Shown here: positions 6,010 through 13,848 of the stretch, in pieces
How positions within the stretch are numbered: the first letter of the stretch is position 1
How the letters are laid out: each line of letters begins with the position of its first letter
From: an uncultured Ruminococcus sp.
GTDB lineage: Bacteria; Bacillota; Clostridia; Oscillospirales; Ruminococcaceae
Assembly: GCA_947173865.1 (NCBI GenBank)
Contig: CAMWGS010000016.1
Coordinates: 1 to 15,971 of the forward strand
Direction of reading: 5' to 3'
Length of the DNA: 15,971 nucleotides
Notes under the pieces: model-generated
The model's database searches: none
Told to the model about the DNA's origin: nothing
What the model saw: only the letters and a program-made list of their open reading frames with translations
Program-made: the position numbers and the translations under genes

Positions 6010-7395
6010 TTATTTCTTCTGCATATATTCGTCCATAGCTGCCGCTGCGGTTTTTCCTGCACCCATAGCAAGAATTACTGTTGCTGCACCTGTAACGGCA
6101 TCACCGCCTGCATAAACGCCTTCTTTTGAAGTGAGACCGTTTTCGTCCGCAATAATTCCGCCCCACTTCTGAGTGTCAAGACCGTCTGTGGTTGACTTGA
6201 TAAGCGGATTTGGAGATGTACCGATTGACATTATAACGCTGTCTGTTTCGATTTCAAAAAATGCGTTCGGAACAGGAACAGGCTTTGCTCTGCCTGAAGC
6301 GTCAGGCTCGGAAAGTTCCATCTGCTGACATACTATACTTTTTACCCAGCCGTTTTCGTCGGACTTTATTTCAACCGGATTTGTAAGGAACTTGAAAATA
6401 ATTCCTTCTTCCTTAGCGTGTTCAACTTCTTCGGCACGGGCAGGAAGTTCGTTTTCTGTACGTCTGTAGACAATATATACATCTGCACCCATTCTCTTGG
6501 CACAGCGTGCAGCGTCCATTGCAACGTTACCGCCACCGACTATAACAGCTTTCTTTCCTGCCTGAACAGGTGTGGAACTGTCTGGCTTGTATGCCTTCAT
6601 GAGATTGATTCTTGTAAGAAACTCGTTTGCGGAATATACACCGCTGAGGTTTTCACCCTTTATGTTCATGAATCTCGGAAGTCCCGCACCTGAACCGATG
6701 AACACACTTTCAAATCCTTCTTCTTTCATGAGTTCATCTATAGAAACGGTCTTGCCGACAACTGTATTTGTTTCGATTTTTACACCAAGTGCTTTAAGCC
6801 CGTCAATTTCTTTCTGAACGATAGTTTTAGGAAGTCTGAATTCCGGAATACCATAGGAGAGAACTCCTCCTGCGATATGTAAAGCCTCAAATACCGTAAC
6901 ATCATAACCTTTTTTGGCAAGGTCTCCTGCACAGGCAAGTCCCGACGGTCCCGAACCTATAACAGCGACCTTATGACCGTTTGAAACAGGCTTTTCAACA
7001 GTAGTTTCGGGCTGTGCGTTGTGCCAGTCTGCAACAAATCTTTCAAGTCTGCCTATTGCAACGGGTTCACCCTTTATTCCTCTTACACACTTACATTCAC
7101 ACTGTGTTTCCTGCGGACAGACTCTGCCACATACCGCTGGAAGTGAGCTTGATTCTGTTATTATTTTATAAGCTTCTGCACAATTTCCATCTGCAACCTG
7201 CTGAATAAATGACGGTATATCTATCTGTACGGGACAGCCTTTTGTACATGGCTTGTTCTTACAGCCGAGACATCTCTTTGCTTCGTCTATAGCCTGTTCT
7301 TCCGTGTAGCCGAGTGCTACTTCTTCAAAGTTCTTATTTCTTACGTCCGGATTCTGTACGGGCATTTCGTTTCTTTTTAATGACATATTAGGCAT
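6010..7395 (-). CDS. nfnB: NADH-dependent reduced ferredoxin:NADP+ oxidoreductase, large subunit (NfnB; GltD-like)
   Basis: With NfnA this forms a cytoplasmic flavin-based bifurcating complex that couples NADH and reduced ferredoxin to NADP+ reduction. At 461 aa the parts are: an N-terminal Cys-rich domain for two [4Fe-4S] clusters (C42, C45, C50, C54 and C89, C93, C99, C101/C103); an FAD site VIGSGPSGLA (145-154); and an NADP(H) site VGGGNVAMDAARCAKRMGA (286-304) followed by YRR. The C-terminus has YAGGDAVTGAATVILAMGAGK. It resembles the glutamate synthase small subunit GltD, but no GltB is nearby. The GSGAGLPRFMNIKGENLSGV and SANEFLTRINLMKAY segments are typical of NfnB/SudA. The ATG lies 1 nt after the nfnA stop with AGGAGG upstream, implying translational coupling. 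A sulfide dehydrogenase (SudA) is the close alternative. Confidence 0.88.
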   Translation of the reverse strand: MPNMSLKRNEMPVQNPDVRNKNFEEVALGYTEEQAIDEAKRCLGCKNKPCTKGCPVQIDIPSFIQQVADGNCAEAYKIITESSSLPAVCGRVCPQETQCECKCVRGIKGEPVAIGRLERFVADWHNAQPETTVEKPVSNGHKVAVIGSGPSGLACAGDLAKKGYDVTVFEALHIAGGVLSYGIPEFRLPKTIVQKEIDGLKALGVKIETNTVVGKTVSIDELMKEEGFESVFIGSGAGLPRFMNIKGENLSGVYSANEFLTRINLMKAYKPDSSTPVQAGKKAVIVGGGNVAMDAARCAKRMGADVYIVYRRTENELPARAEEVEHAKEEGIIFKFLTNPVEIKSDENGWVKSIVCQQMELSEPDASGRAKPVPVPNAFFEIETDSVIMSIGTSPNPLIKSTTDGLDTQKWGGIIADENGLTSKEGVYAGGDAVTGAATVILAMGAGKTAAAAMDEYMQKK

Positions 7396-7396
7396 T

Positions 7397-8239
7397 TCAT
7401 TTTACCTCCTGACTGAAAAGATTACAAGTATCTTCATGTGCCTTGCGTTCAAACGGCTTATACATCGCACCACGAGCCATAGCCTCGTCAAAGTCTATAA
7501 GGTGACCGTCAAATTCAGGACCGTCAACGCAGGCAAACTTGGTTTCACCGCCGACTGTAAGGCGACATCCTCCGCACATTCCCGTGCCGTCAATCATTAT
7601 TGGATTCATTGATGCAACTGTGGGAATTTCGTACTGTTTTGTGAGCTGACAGACAAATTTCATCATGATAAGCGGACCTATTGTAATAACTCGGTCGTAC
7701 TTCTCACCGCTTTCGATAAGCTTTTTGAGAGCGTCGGTAACAAGACCCTTTTCACCTGCCGAACCGTCGTCCGACATAAGAACGAATTCAGAACTTGACG
7801 CTTTGAATTCGTCTTCGAGAATCACCAAGTCCTTGTTTCTGAAACCTACTATTGAATGTACTTCTACACCGAGTTCGTGAAGTTTCTTTGCAACAGGATA
7901 AGCTATCGCACAACCTACGCCACCGCCGACTACTGCAACCTTTTTAAGACCGTCCATTTCGGTTGCACGTCCGAGAGGTCCTACAAAGTCATGCAGACAT
8001 TCTCCCACATTCATATGATTAAGCTTTTCTGTAGTAGCACCTACAATCTGGAATATAATTGTAACTGTACCGTTTTCACGGTCAAAATCAGCAACAGTAA
8101 GCGGAATACGTTCGCCGTCCTCATCTGTTCTGAGAATAATAAACTGTCCCGGTTCACATTTTTTTGCAACTTTCGGAGCATTGATTTTCATAAGGGTAAC
8201 AGTCGGATTAAGACTTTTCTTTTCTGCAATTTCAAACAT
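7397..8239 (-). CDS. nfnA: NADH-dependent reduced ferredoxin:NADP+ oxidoreductase, small subunit (NfnA; PyrK/SudB-like)
   Basis: This is the NAD(H)- and FAD-binding partner of NfnB; 280 aa from the ATG chosen here. A ferredoxin-reductase-like FAD domain carries RIPLTVAD (44-51). A nucleotide-binding domain carries VVGGGVGCAIAYPVAKKL (103-120). The [2Fe-2S] motif is DGTGMCGGCRL with FACVDGPEFDGH (C222, C225, C237). Only three cysteines plus the nearby Asp217 are available, which fits the Asp-plus-three-Cys cluster known for Nfn small subunits. A longer frame begins at a TTG at 8278, but the ATG at 8239 has AAGGAAGG 8 nt upstream and gives the usual family N-terminus. PyrK is excluded by the NfnB partner and the lack of pyrD. 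It is the first gene of nfnA-nfnB-rex. Confidence 0.88.
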   Translation of the reverse strand: MFEIAEKKSLNPTVTLMKINAPKVAKKCEPGQFIILRTDEDGERIPLTVADFDRENGTVTIIFQIVGATTEKLNHMNVGECLHDFVGPLGRATEMDGLKKVAVVGGGVGCAIAYPVAKKLHELGVEVHSIVGFRNKDLVILEDEFKASSSEFVLMSDDGSAGEKGLVTDALKKLIESGEKYDRVITIGPLIMMKFVCQLTKQYEIPTVASMNPIMIDGTGMCGGCRLTVGGETKFACVDGPEFDGHLIDFDEAMARGAMYKPFERKAHEDTCNLFSQEVK

Positions 8240-8301
8240 TGTCTTTGCCTTCCTTTCATAAAAATGTGCCGTCCCCAAGCGGACGACATCGGATTATAAA
8301 T

Positions 8302-8307
8302 ATTATA
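8302..8307 (-). promoter_or_regulatory. Extended -10 promoter of nfnA-nfnB-rex
   Basis: On the - strand, TGATATAAT carries the TGn extension plus a consensus -10 (TATAAT, 8307-8302), giving a start near 8295 and a leader of about 55 nt. There is no good -35 at 17 bp (TTCCTT), which suggests activator dependence. That fits the palindrome upstream. Confidence 0.65.
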
Positions 8308-8338
8308 TCACATGATTCTTTTACAAGGAAATATAATA

Positions 8339-8372
8339 TTTCAATATCGATATTCTGTTATCGATATTGAAA
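8339..8372. promoter_or_regulatory. 34-bp perfect palindrome, probable operator upstream of nfnA
   Basis: TTTCAATATCGATA (8339-8352) and its exact reverse complement (8359-8372) flank a 6-bp spacer. Each arm also contains TATCGATA, itself a palindrome, at 8345-8352 and 8359-8366. The centre lies about 60 bp upstream of the predicted nfnA start, where LysR-type activators usually bind. There is no T-run, so it is not a terminator. The binding protein is unknown; the LysR product encoded just upstream is the obvious candidate. Confidence 0.75.
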
Positions 8373-8408
8373 GTGTTAAAACAGATTTATCAAAATATAT
8401 AATCTGCA

Positions 8409-8464
8409 CAAAAATTCTTTAATGTAAACGTGCTGTAATATTATCACACTTCTGCACAAAGAAT
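8409..8464 (-). terminator. Probable terminator after the lysR gene
   Basis: On the - strand, ATTCTTT (8464-8458) and AAAGAAT (8420-8414) can close a hairpin containing GTGC/GCAC and TGTGAT/ATTACA stems, followed by TTTT (8413-8410). The stem is AT-rich with bulges, so strength is uncertain. It is the only terminator-like structure between lysR and the nfnA promoter. Confidence 0.45.
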
Positions 8465-8492
8465 AATTATATTCCGTTTTTTATATGTCAGA

Positions 8493-9443
8493 TTAACGAT
8501 ATTCAGCAAATGCCGCTTCATTACGGACTTCATAGAACTTGTTTACAAGACGCAATTCCATGTCGGAAAGCTTATGACCTGTGGAATATATGAGCATATC
8601 CTTGAAACTGTTGTCACGGAAATCACATTTTCTCTGAACAAGATTATATTTTCCGCAAAGACTTTTCGGAACAGGAGAGTCAAGCATAAATGAATTCGGA
8701 ACGGTAAGCAGAAAGTCCAGAGCACTGCCTCTGTCGTACATACAGACTTTTCTTACAGGAATGTCGGCTGGACGGTTTGCAGCAAAAAGTTTTTCGACAG
8801 CTCCCGAAACATACGGCACAGCGTCGTCACCCTGAGTGAGTTCTATATATTTACAGGAAAGTTCAGAATATTGCAGATTTTCGGAATGTGCGGCAGGGTG
8901 TTCGTCTGACATGACTGCCAGCATTTCAAATTCCCATAGTAATTTACTGCTTAAATTTTTTTCGTCAAGGAAATCGGTGAAATATTTTTCATGTGCGGTG
9001 TTGAATCTTACTATTCCGAAATCGTAACCGTTATCACGGACGTTTTCTATAGTACGCAGGGAATTTGTCTCACAGAAATAAACTTCCATATCGTCAGAAT
9101 TATCGGTTTCTGCGATATATTCGGAAAAAGCTTTTGAAATATAACCCGTTCGGGGAACGGAAATACGAAGTTTGTTATTTTTGTATTTTTCGGGTGAATG
9201 TATAGCTTCCATGTTGTCTATCTGCATAAGAACCTGCTTGGCATATCCCAGAAATTTCAGTCCCTGGTCAGTCGGAATAACGCCCTTTGATGTACGACGG
9301 AATATAGTTATTCCGAGAGTGTTTTCCAGTTCTTTTATAGCTTTGCTCAGATTAGGCTGAGCCATGTACAGATTTTCGGCAGCCTGAGTGATTGAACGTG
9401 TTTTCTCAATTTCGACCGCATACCTGAAATGAAGTGTATTCAC
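8493..9443 (-). CDS. LysR-family transcriptional regulator
   Basis: This 316-aa regulator has the standard LysR layout. An N-terminal winged helix-turn-helix covers about 1-60 (SITQAAENLYMAQPNLSKAI, then LENTLGITIFRRT and VIPTDQG). A linker helix leads to a periplasmic-binding-protein-like effector domain from about 90 (NKLRISVPRTGYISKAF). The effector cannot be read from sequence. The start is a GTG at 9443 with AGGAGGG 7 nt upstream. It is the last gene of the hydrolase-MurF-Ddl-acetyltransferase run, 26 bp after the acetyltransferase. It also ends about 120 bp before a large palindrome in front of nfnA, read in the same direction. It may therefore regulate its own operon, nfnAB, or both; none of this is shown directly. 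Confidence 0.94.
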   Translation of the reverse strand: MNTLHFRYAVEIEKTRSITQAAENLYMAQPNLSKAIKELENTLGITIFRRTSKGVIPTDQGLKFLGYAKQVLMQIDNMEAIHSPEKYKNNKLRISVPRTGYISKAFSEYIAETDNSDDMEVYFCETNSLRTIENVRDNGYDFGIVRFNTAHEKYFTDFLDEKNLSSKLLWEFEMLAVMSDEHPAAHSENLQYSELSCKYIELTQGDDAVPYVSGAVEKLFAANRPADIPVRKVCMYDRGSALDFLLTVPNSFMLDSPVPKSLCGKYNLVQRKCDFRDNSFKDMLIYSTGHKLSDMELRLVNKFYEVRNEAAFAEYR

Positions 9444-9469
9444 AGCCTTGCCCTCCTTTTATTAATCTG

Positions 9470-10141
9470 TTATTTTTTGCTGTCAGGGTTTATTTCCTCA
9501 ACAGTCCAGTGTTTTACTTTAGGTTTCTTTACTTCTTCAATGACAGGCACTTCCTCCTGTGGTTCTTCTTCCTGTAAAAAAGTACTTTCGGTAATATCCT
9601 TCACAGGCTTACACGGATTACCGACTGCAACAACACCTGAAGGAATGTCTTTGGTTACGACACTTCCTCCGCCTATTACAACATTGTCACCGATAGTAAC
9701 ACCGGGCATAACACTGACGTTTCCGCCAATCCATACGTTATTTCCGACTTTTATCGGCTTTGCATATTCAAGACCCGCATTGCGTGTCTTATAGTCAAGT
9801 GGGTGACCTGCCGTATAGAATCCGCAGTTTGGACCTATGAAAACATTGTCACCGAAAATAACTTCTGCACAGTCCAGAATCACAAGATTGTGATTGGCAT
9901 AAAAATTGTCACCGAGTATTATATTATAGCCGTAGTCGCAGAAAAAATTCGGTTCAATCCATGTATTCTCACCTTTGAAAGCAATAATTCTGCCCAGCAG
10001 TCTTTCTTTTTTCTGAAAATCGTTATAAGTGGCGGAATTGTATTCCATACATAGTTTCTTTACGCTTGTTCTGTCCGTAACAAGTTCCCTGTCGTTGCCG
10101 TTGTAAAGTTCACCTGCCTGTAATTTTTCCTTTTCGGTCAT
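9470..10141 (-). CDS. Maltose/galactoside-type O-acetyltransferase (left-handed beta-helix) with charged C-terminal tail
   Basis: This 223-aa acetyl-CoA-dependent acetyltransferase of the LacA/Maa/NodL type has an N-terminal maltose-acetyltransferase-like cap (about 5-55, KEKLQAGELYNGNDREL). Hexapeptide repeats follow (ILGDNFYANHNLVI, VIFGDNVFIGPNCGFYTAG, KVGNNVWIGGNVSVMPGVTI, VVIGGGSVVTKDIPSG). The catalytic His is H113 in TAGHPLD. Family members usually end near residue 185; here a tail of about 40 residues (184-223) rich in Glu, Pro, Val and Lys is added, of unknown purpose. The acceptor sugar is unknown. The ATG is 12 nt after the ddl stop, with AAGGAG overlapping that stop, so translation is likely coupled. 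Its place beside two peptidoglycan genes hints at a cell-envelope substrate, but this is inference. Confidence 0.9.
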   Translation of the reverse strand: MTEKEKLQAGELYNGNDRELVTDRTSVKKLCMEYNSATYNDFQKKERLLGRIIAFKGENTWIEPNFFCDYGYNIILGDNFYANHNLVILDCAEVIFGDNVFIGPNCGFYTAGHPLDYKTRNAGLEYAKPIKVGNNVWIGGNVSVMPGVTIGDNVVIGGGSVVTKDIPSGVVAVGNPCKPVKDITESTFLQEEEPQEEVPVIEEVKKPKVKHWTVEEINPDSKK

Positions 10142-10153
10142 AAATAACTCTCC

Positions 10154-11335
10154 TTATCTTTTACTTCCCTTTGCACCGAAACTACCGCCCATAGCAAGTA
10201 TATTTGTATCGAACGAATAGTTTATTTTTTCACCCATTCTGTAGCGTTTAAGTGCAAGCTGTATCATTCTCTCAAGGAGTCCGGCATATTTAATGCCCTT
10301 GGGTTCCCAGAGGTAGAATGCGAGCGAACCGGGAATAGTATTTATTTCATTTATGTATATTTTGTTATCGGACATATCAAGCATGAAATCTATACGTGTA
10401 ACGCCGTTACAGCCGAGATAACGGAAAGCATCAACGGCAATTTTTCTTACAAATTCGTCCTGTTCGGGAGTAATGTCGGCAGGAATTTTTCTTTTGAGAG
10501 TAGCCATACCCTTGCTTCCCTTACTACCGCCGAGATACTTCTGTCCAAAGCTTAAAATATCCTCATCACTTGCCTGTACAGGTTCTTCACATATTGAAGC
10601 CTCTGCCGATTCACTGTCACCGACTACCGAGCAGTTTATTTCCTTGAGGTTTACAACGGCAGGCTCAACAAGGATTCTGTCCGAGAATTCAAAGGCGTTT
10701 TCCATTGATTTAATAAGACCGTCCCTGTCGGAAGCTTTGGAAATACCAACGCTTGAACCGAGATTTATAGGCTTTACAATTACGGGATAACCGAATTTTG
10801 ATTCAACTTTGTCCGCACATTCTTCAATTCCGTCAATCTCAAAAGAAGAAAAACGACAGCAGTCAAGCACAGGAAAACCAGCGTCTTTGAGCAGGATTTT
10901 CATGACAAACTTATCCATACCCACAGCCGATGCAAGAACGTCACAGCCAACATATGGAATATCAAGTGTCTGTAAATATCCCTGTAAAGCACCGTCCTCA
11001 ACGTTAGTACCGTGAACTATAGGGAAAGCAACATCAATGTCCGAAATAACATTAGAACCGAATTTCTTCATCTTCTGACGGATAAGCTGTACTTTTCCCT
11101 CACTTCTTACAAAAACACAAGCCGTACACTCTTTTAAGAGTTCGGGAATATCCTTGAATGAGTTTATGTCAAAAAGTTTTTCACCTGTCCAGAATTCGTT
11201 TTGTTTGGTCATGTAGACGGGAATAATATTGTATTTTTCCTTGTTCATGCTTGCCATAGCCTGAACTGCCGAAATAACGGATACCTCATGCTCGACGCTT
11301 TTTCCGCCGAACAGAACAGCAAGATTGATTTTCAT
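10154..11335 (-). CDS. ddl: D-alanine--D-alanine ligase
   Basis: This cytoplasmic ATP-grasp enzyme joins two D-alanines for the end of the peptidoglycan stem peptide. It is 393 aa from the ATG at 11335, which is preceded by AAAGGAG; a longer frame from a TTG at 11389 reaches into the upstream gene and lacks a site. Signatures are LAVLFGGKSVEHEVSVIS (4-21), VHGTNVEDGALQGYLQ, GYPVIVKPINLGSSVGIS, and the metal-binding end RIDFMLD with YINEINTIPGS. The omega-loop region has SFGQKYLGGSKGSKGM, a form common in Clostridia. I see no VanA/VanB-type D-Ala-D-Lac signature, so ordinary D-Ala-D-Ala is expected, but specificity is not proven. It follows the MurF-like ligase, which would consume its product. 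Confidence 0.94.
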   Translation of the reverse strand: MKINLAVLFGGKSVEHEVSVISAVQAMASMNKEKYNIIPVYMTKQNEFWTGEKLFDINSFKDIPELLKECTACVFVRSEGKVQLIRQKMKKFGSNVISDIDVAFPIVHGTNVEDGALQGYLQTLDIPYVGCDVLASAVGMDKFVMKILLKDAGFPVLDCCRFSSFEIDGIEECADKVESKFGYPVIVKPINLGSSVGISKASDRDGLIKSMENAFEFSDRILVEPAVVNLKEINCSVVGDSESAEASICEEPVQASDEDILSFGQKYLGGSKGSKGMATLKRKIPADITPEQDEFVRKIAVDAFRYLGCNGVTRIDFMLDMSDNKIYINEINTIPGSLAFYLWEPKGIKYAGLLERMIQLALKRYRMGEKINYSFDTNILAMGGSFGAKGSKR

Positions 11336-11360
11336 AATAAAATTACTCCTTTTATATAAA

Positions 11361-12980
11361 TTAATAATTGTCGGGAAGGTCGTTTTCAAGAAGGACGATT
11401 TTTTTCTTGTCTGTCCTGTATTCCTGAACTTTGGCGAGAGCCTCGTTTAGACCGTCCGCAACATAGACATTATTCATATCATAGCCTGCATCTTTGATGC
11501 CGTTGTAAATCGGTACTGTCTGAGTTTTTCCGACAAGTACGATATAATCACAGGCTTTTGCGGCTTCCTGTCCGAATTCGAAATTAAGTTCCTCCTGTTT
11601 TGCACCGAGTTCAACCATACCGGGAGTAACAAGGATACGGCAGGCGTTAAAAAGTCCGAGAACGTTGAGAGCCGCACGGCAGCCGCTTGGATTGGAGTTG
11701 TAGGCATCGTCAATGTAGGTAAGGTTACCGCCCTTGTCGAGAAGCTGTAGTCTGTGTGGTACCGGAGAAATACGTTTAACGGGAAGCAGAAGTTTTTCAA
11801 GCGGTATTCCTATACCATGACAGTATGCGATAGCTCCTAAGACATTCTGCACATTGTGTTCACCTAATAACTTCATAGTGAAATGACAGTTTTCACCGTT
11901 CGGAGTAGTCACTGTAAATTCCGTTCCTCTGTCAGATACGGAAATATCGGTGGCACGGTAGTCATTGTGTTCCTGCAAACCGTACATAACGGCATTTTTG
12001 TACTGAGGGGCTTTTTTGCGGATAAGTTCATTGTCACCGTTGAGGTAGATTTTACCGCCCACTGCCTGAACACTGTCCGCAAGTTCAAACTTTGTATTGA
12101 CTACGTTTTCAATTGAATTGAAAGTTTCAAGGTGCTGAGGACCTACGGAAGTTATAATAGCGTTATGAGGGTGGGCAATTTCGCAAAGTTCCTTAATTTC
12201 GTGTACACGTCTTGCACCCATTTCACATATGAAATATTCGTGTGTAGGCTTTAAATGCTGTCTTACTGTGATAGTTACGCCCATAGGTGTGTTGAAACTT
12301 TCGGGTGTTTTAAGTGTGTTATACTGTGAACTTAATAACTCACTCAGATAGAATTTCATACTTGTTTTGCCGTAACTGCCTGTAATGCCGATTTTGTGGA
12401 GGTCGGGCATTTCGGACAGGATTCTTTTAGCATCGTTTATATACCAGTTCTGTATATATTTCTCAATCGGCTTGTTAATCAGGTTTGACAATGGCACAAG
12501 CAACGGAGTGAGGTACAGTGTGGAGTTTACAAGAATAAAAGGTATACTATTTTTAAACCATTCTATTTCTACTCCGCCAAAGCCACAATCATATAAAATT
12601 TCTTCTCGTCCCGAAGCAATACCTACTGCAAACGTTATAGCCAACAGAATAAAGAATGTAGCCATCATTCTTTTCACACGTGCAGTATATTTAAGCGGTT
12701 TCTTGAATTTTTTGCTGGGTTGATTAAGAACAGTAAAGAAAATATTGCAGATTGCAAATACTGTCAGCAACGGTATATTGTAACCTGTTGCAAGCATAGC
12801 AAACTGTCCTGCAAAAAGTACAAGCGGAAAAATATATCTTTTAAAATTCTTTTTCATCCACCACGAATGTTCGGGGGTTTTGTATCCGTTAAGCTGTAGC
12901 ATATGCAGTTCACGCAGTCCGTAAAATATTATACCTATAAGTGTTATAACGGCGTATATGCAGAAAAATAAAGTATACAT
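11361..12980 (-). CDS. Membrane-anchored MurF-like Mur ligase
   Basis: A Mur ligase of 539 aa from the ATG at 12980. The catalytic part is MurF-like: P-loop GITGSYGKTS (198-207), ESFNTPMGVT, EMGARRVHEI, LGEHNVQNVLGAIA, and the C-terminal IDDAYNSNPSG signature. MurF adds D-Ala-D-Ala to UDP-MurNAc-tripeptide. Here the usual N-terminal nucleotide-substrate domain is absent. Instead, about 190 residues hold roughly five hydrophobic helices (near 2-21, 49-66, 69-86, 106-123, 146-166), which would fix the enzyme to the inner membrane. The ATG has AAGGAG (overlapping the previous gene's stop) 12 nt upstream; a TTG at 13007 lacks a site. The ddl gene follows after 25 bp. It could act as MurF at the membrane or on a different, perhaps lipid-linked, acceptor. 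Confidence 0.88.
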   Translation of the reverse strand: MYTLFFCIYAVITLIGIIFYGLRELHMLQLNGYKTPEHSWWMKKNFKRYIFPLVLFAGQFAMLATGYNIPLLTVFAICNIFFTVLNQPSKKFKKPLKYTARVKRMMATFFILLAITFAVGIASGREEILYDCGFGGVEIEWFKNSIPFILVNSTLYLTPLLVPLSNLINKPIEKYIQNWYINDAKRILSEMPDLHKIGITGSYGKTSMKFYLSELLSSQYNTLKTPESFNTPMGVTITVRQHLKPTHEYFICEMGARRVHEIKELCEIAHPHNAIITSVGPQHLETFNSIENVVNTKFELADSVQAVGGKIYLNGDNELIRKKAPQYKNAVMYGLQEHNDYRATDISVSDRGTEFTVTTPNGENCHFTMKLLGEHNVQNVLGAIAYCHGIGIPLEKLLLPVKRISPVPHRLQLLDKGGNLTYIDDAYNSNPSGCRAALNVLGLFNACRILVTPGMVELGAKQEELNFEFGQEAAKACDYIVLVGKTQTVPIYNGIKDAGYDMNNVYVADGLNEALAKVQEYRTDKKKIVLLENDLPDNY

Positions 12981-12996
12981 TAAATAATCAGTCTCC

Positions 12997-13770
12997 TTAA
13001 TCTTCAATCTTCAGGAATGAACACATTACACGGTTGAAAGTGAACTGCTGTTCGAGGAAAGAGTAGTGACCTGCATTTTCAAGTTTTACCAGTCCCGAAT
13101 CAGCAATGAGTTTTTCCATTTTTTCACCATCCGAAAGGGGAGTAGCTGTATCGTTCACGCCCCACACAAGCAACGTCGGACATTTTATATTAGGAATCAG
13201 TGGCTCTAAATCCTCATTTACAACCTTGACAAGAACCTGTCTCATAAGCGGAGAGGCAGCGGCATAGTCGGCACTTCCCATTTTCTTACGGAAATTTTCC
13301 AGTGCGTCGGGAGCTATTTTCTGCACAAATCCCATAGACAGAAAAGCTTTTCCTATTTTGTAATAGTAAGTACGGAAACTCTTTTTATTTGACTTCGGCG
13401 GAAGTATTCCTGCACTGTCAACAAGTATAACCTTACTTATTCTGAAGTCAAGGTCTTTACGGCTGTTGAGCTTTATAATTACACGTCCGCCGAAAGAGTG
13501 ACCCAGAAACATAATCTCTTTGTTGTTGTAGTCTTTAAGAAAGTCAATGACAAAATCAACATAGTCGTCAACGCACCATGCCGACGGCGGTTCTTGACTC
13601 TCACCAAATCCGGGCATATCCATTGCAACAACGGTATATTTTCTTGAAAGCAGGTCAATCAGATTGGCGAAAAGCTTTATATTACTTCCCCAGCCGTGAA
13701 GCAGTACTATTAAATCACCGCTTCCTTTCTGTTCATAATTTATCTTGATATTATTTACTGTTTTGTACAT
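12997..13770 (-). CDS. Alpha/beta-fold hydrolase
   Basis: This 257-aa hydrolase shows a complete canonical triad: oxyanion motif LLHGWGSN (23-30), nucleophile Ser92 in LGHSFGGR, Asp207 in WGVNDTATPL and His235 in NAGHYSFLEQ. A helical cap lies between about 120 and 190. There is no signal peptide, so it is probably cytoplasmic. The substrate cannot be read from sequence; esterase, peptidase-like or haloperoxidase-like activities all share this fold. It is the first gene behind a perfect consensus promoter. Its stop codon (TAA) overlaps the AAGGAG of the MurF-like gene, 16 nt before that gene's ATG, which suggests tight co-expression with the D-Ala-D-Ala module. Removal of an ester or peptide from a cell-wall precursor would fit the context but is only a guess. 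Confidence 0.9.
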   Translation of the reverse strand: MYKTVNNIKINYEQKGSGDLIVLLHGWGSNIKLFANLIDLLSRKYTVVAMDMPGFGESQEPPSAWCVDDYVDFVIDFLKDYNNKEIMFLGHSFGGRVIIKLNSRKDLDFRISKVILVDSAGILPPKSNKKSFRTYYYKIGKAFLSMGFVQKIAPDALENFRKKMGSADYAAASPLMRQVLVKVVNEDLEPLIPNIKCPTLLVWGVNDTATPLSDGEKMEKLIADSGLVKLENAGHYSFLEQQFTFNRVMCSFLKIED

Positions 13771-13848
13771 TTGTTATCTCCATAAGTTTAAATTCAGGCG
13801 TTCAATACATTCTATACAAATGAATATACATAATATGCCAACAGTTTA

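Noticed and set aside
6418..6817. + strand open frames opposite nfnB and similar antisense frames elsewhere
   Set aside because: They lie fully inside well-supported - strand genes, lack ribosome sites and show no recognisable domains.
8240..8278. Longer nfnA frame from a TTG at 8278
   Set aside because: The ATG at 8239 has a well-placed AAGGAAGG and gives the normal family N-terminus; the TTG lacks a site and lies almost at the predicted transcription start.
8339..8372. The large palindrome as a terminator
   Set aside because: Neither side is followed by a T-run and the sequence is AT-rich with a symmetrical core, more like a protein-binding site.
11336..11389. Longer ddl frame from a TTG at 11389
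   Set aside because: It overlaps the MurF-like gene and has no RBS; the ATG at 11335 has AAAGGAG and starts directly before the conserved LAVLFGGKS motif.
12981..13007. TTG start at 13007 for the MurF-like gene
   Set aside because: No Shine-Dalgarno precedes it, while the ATG at 12980 follows AAGGAG.
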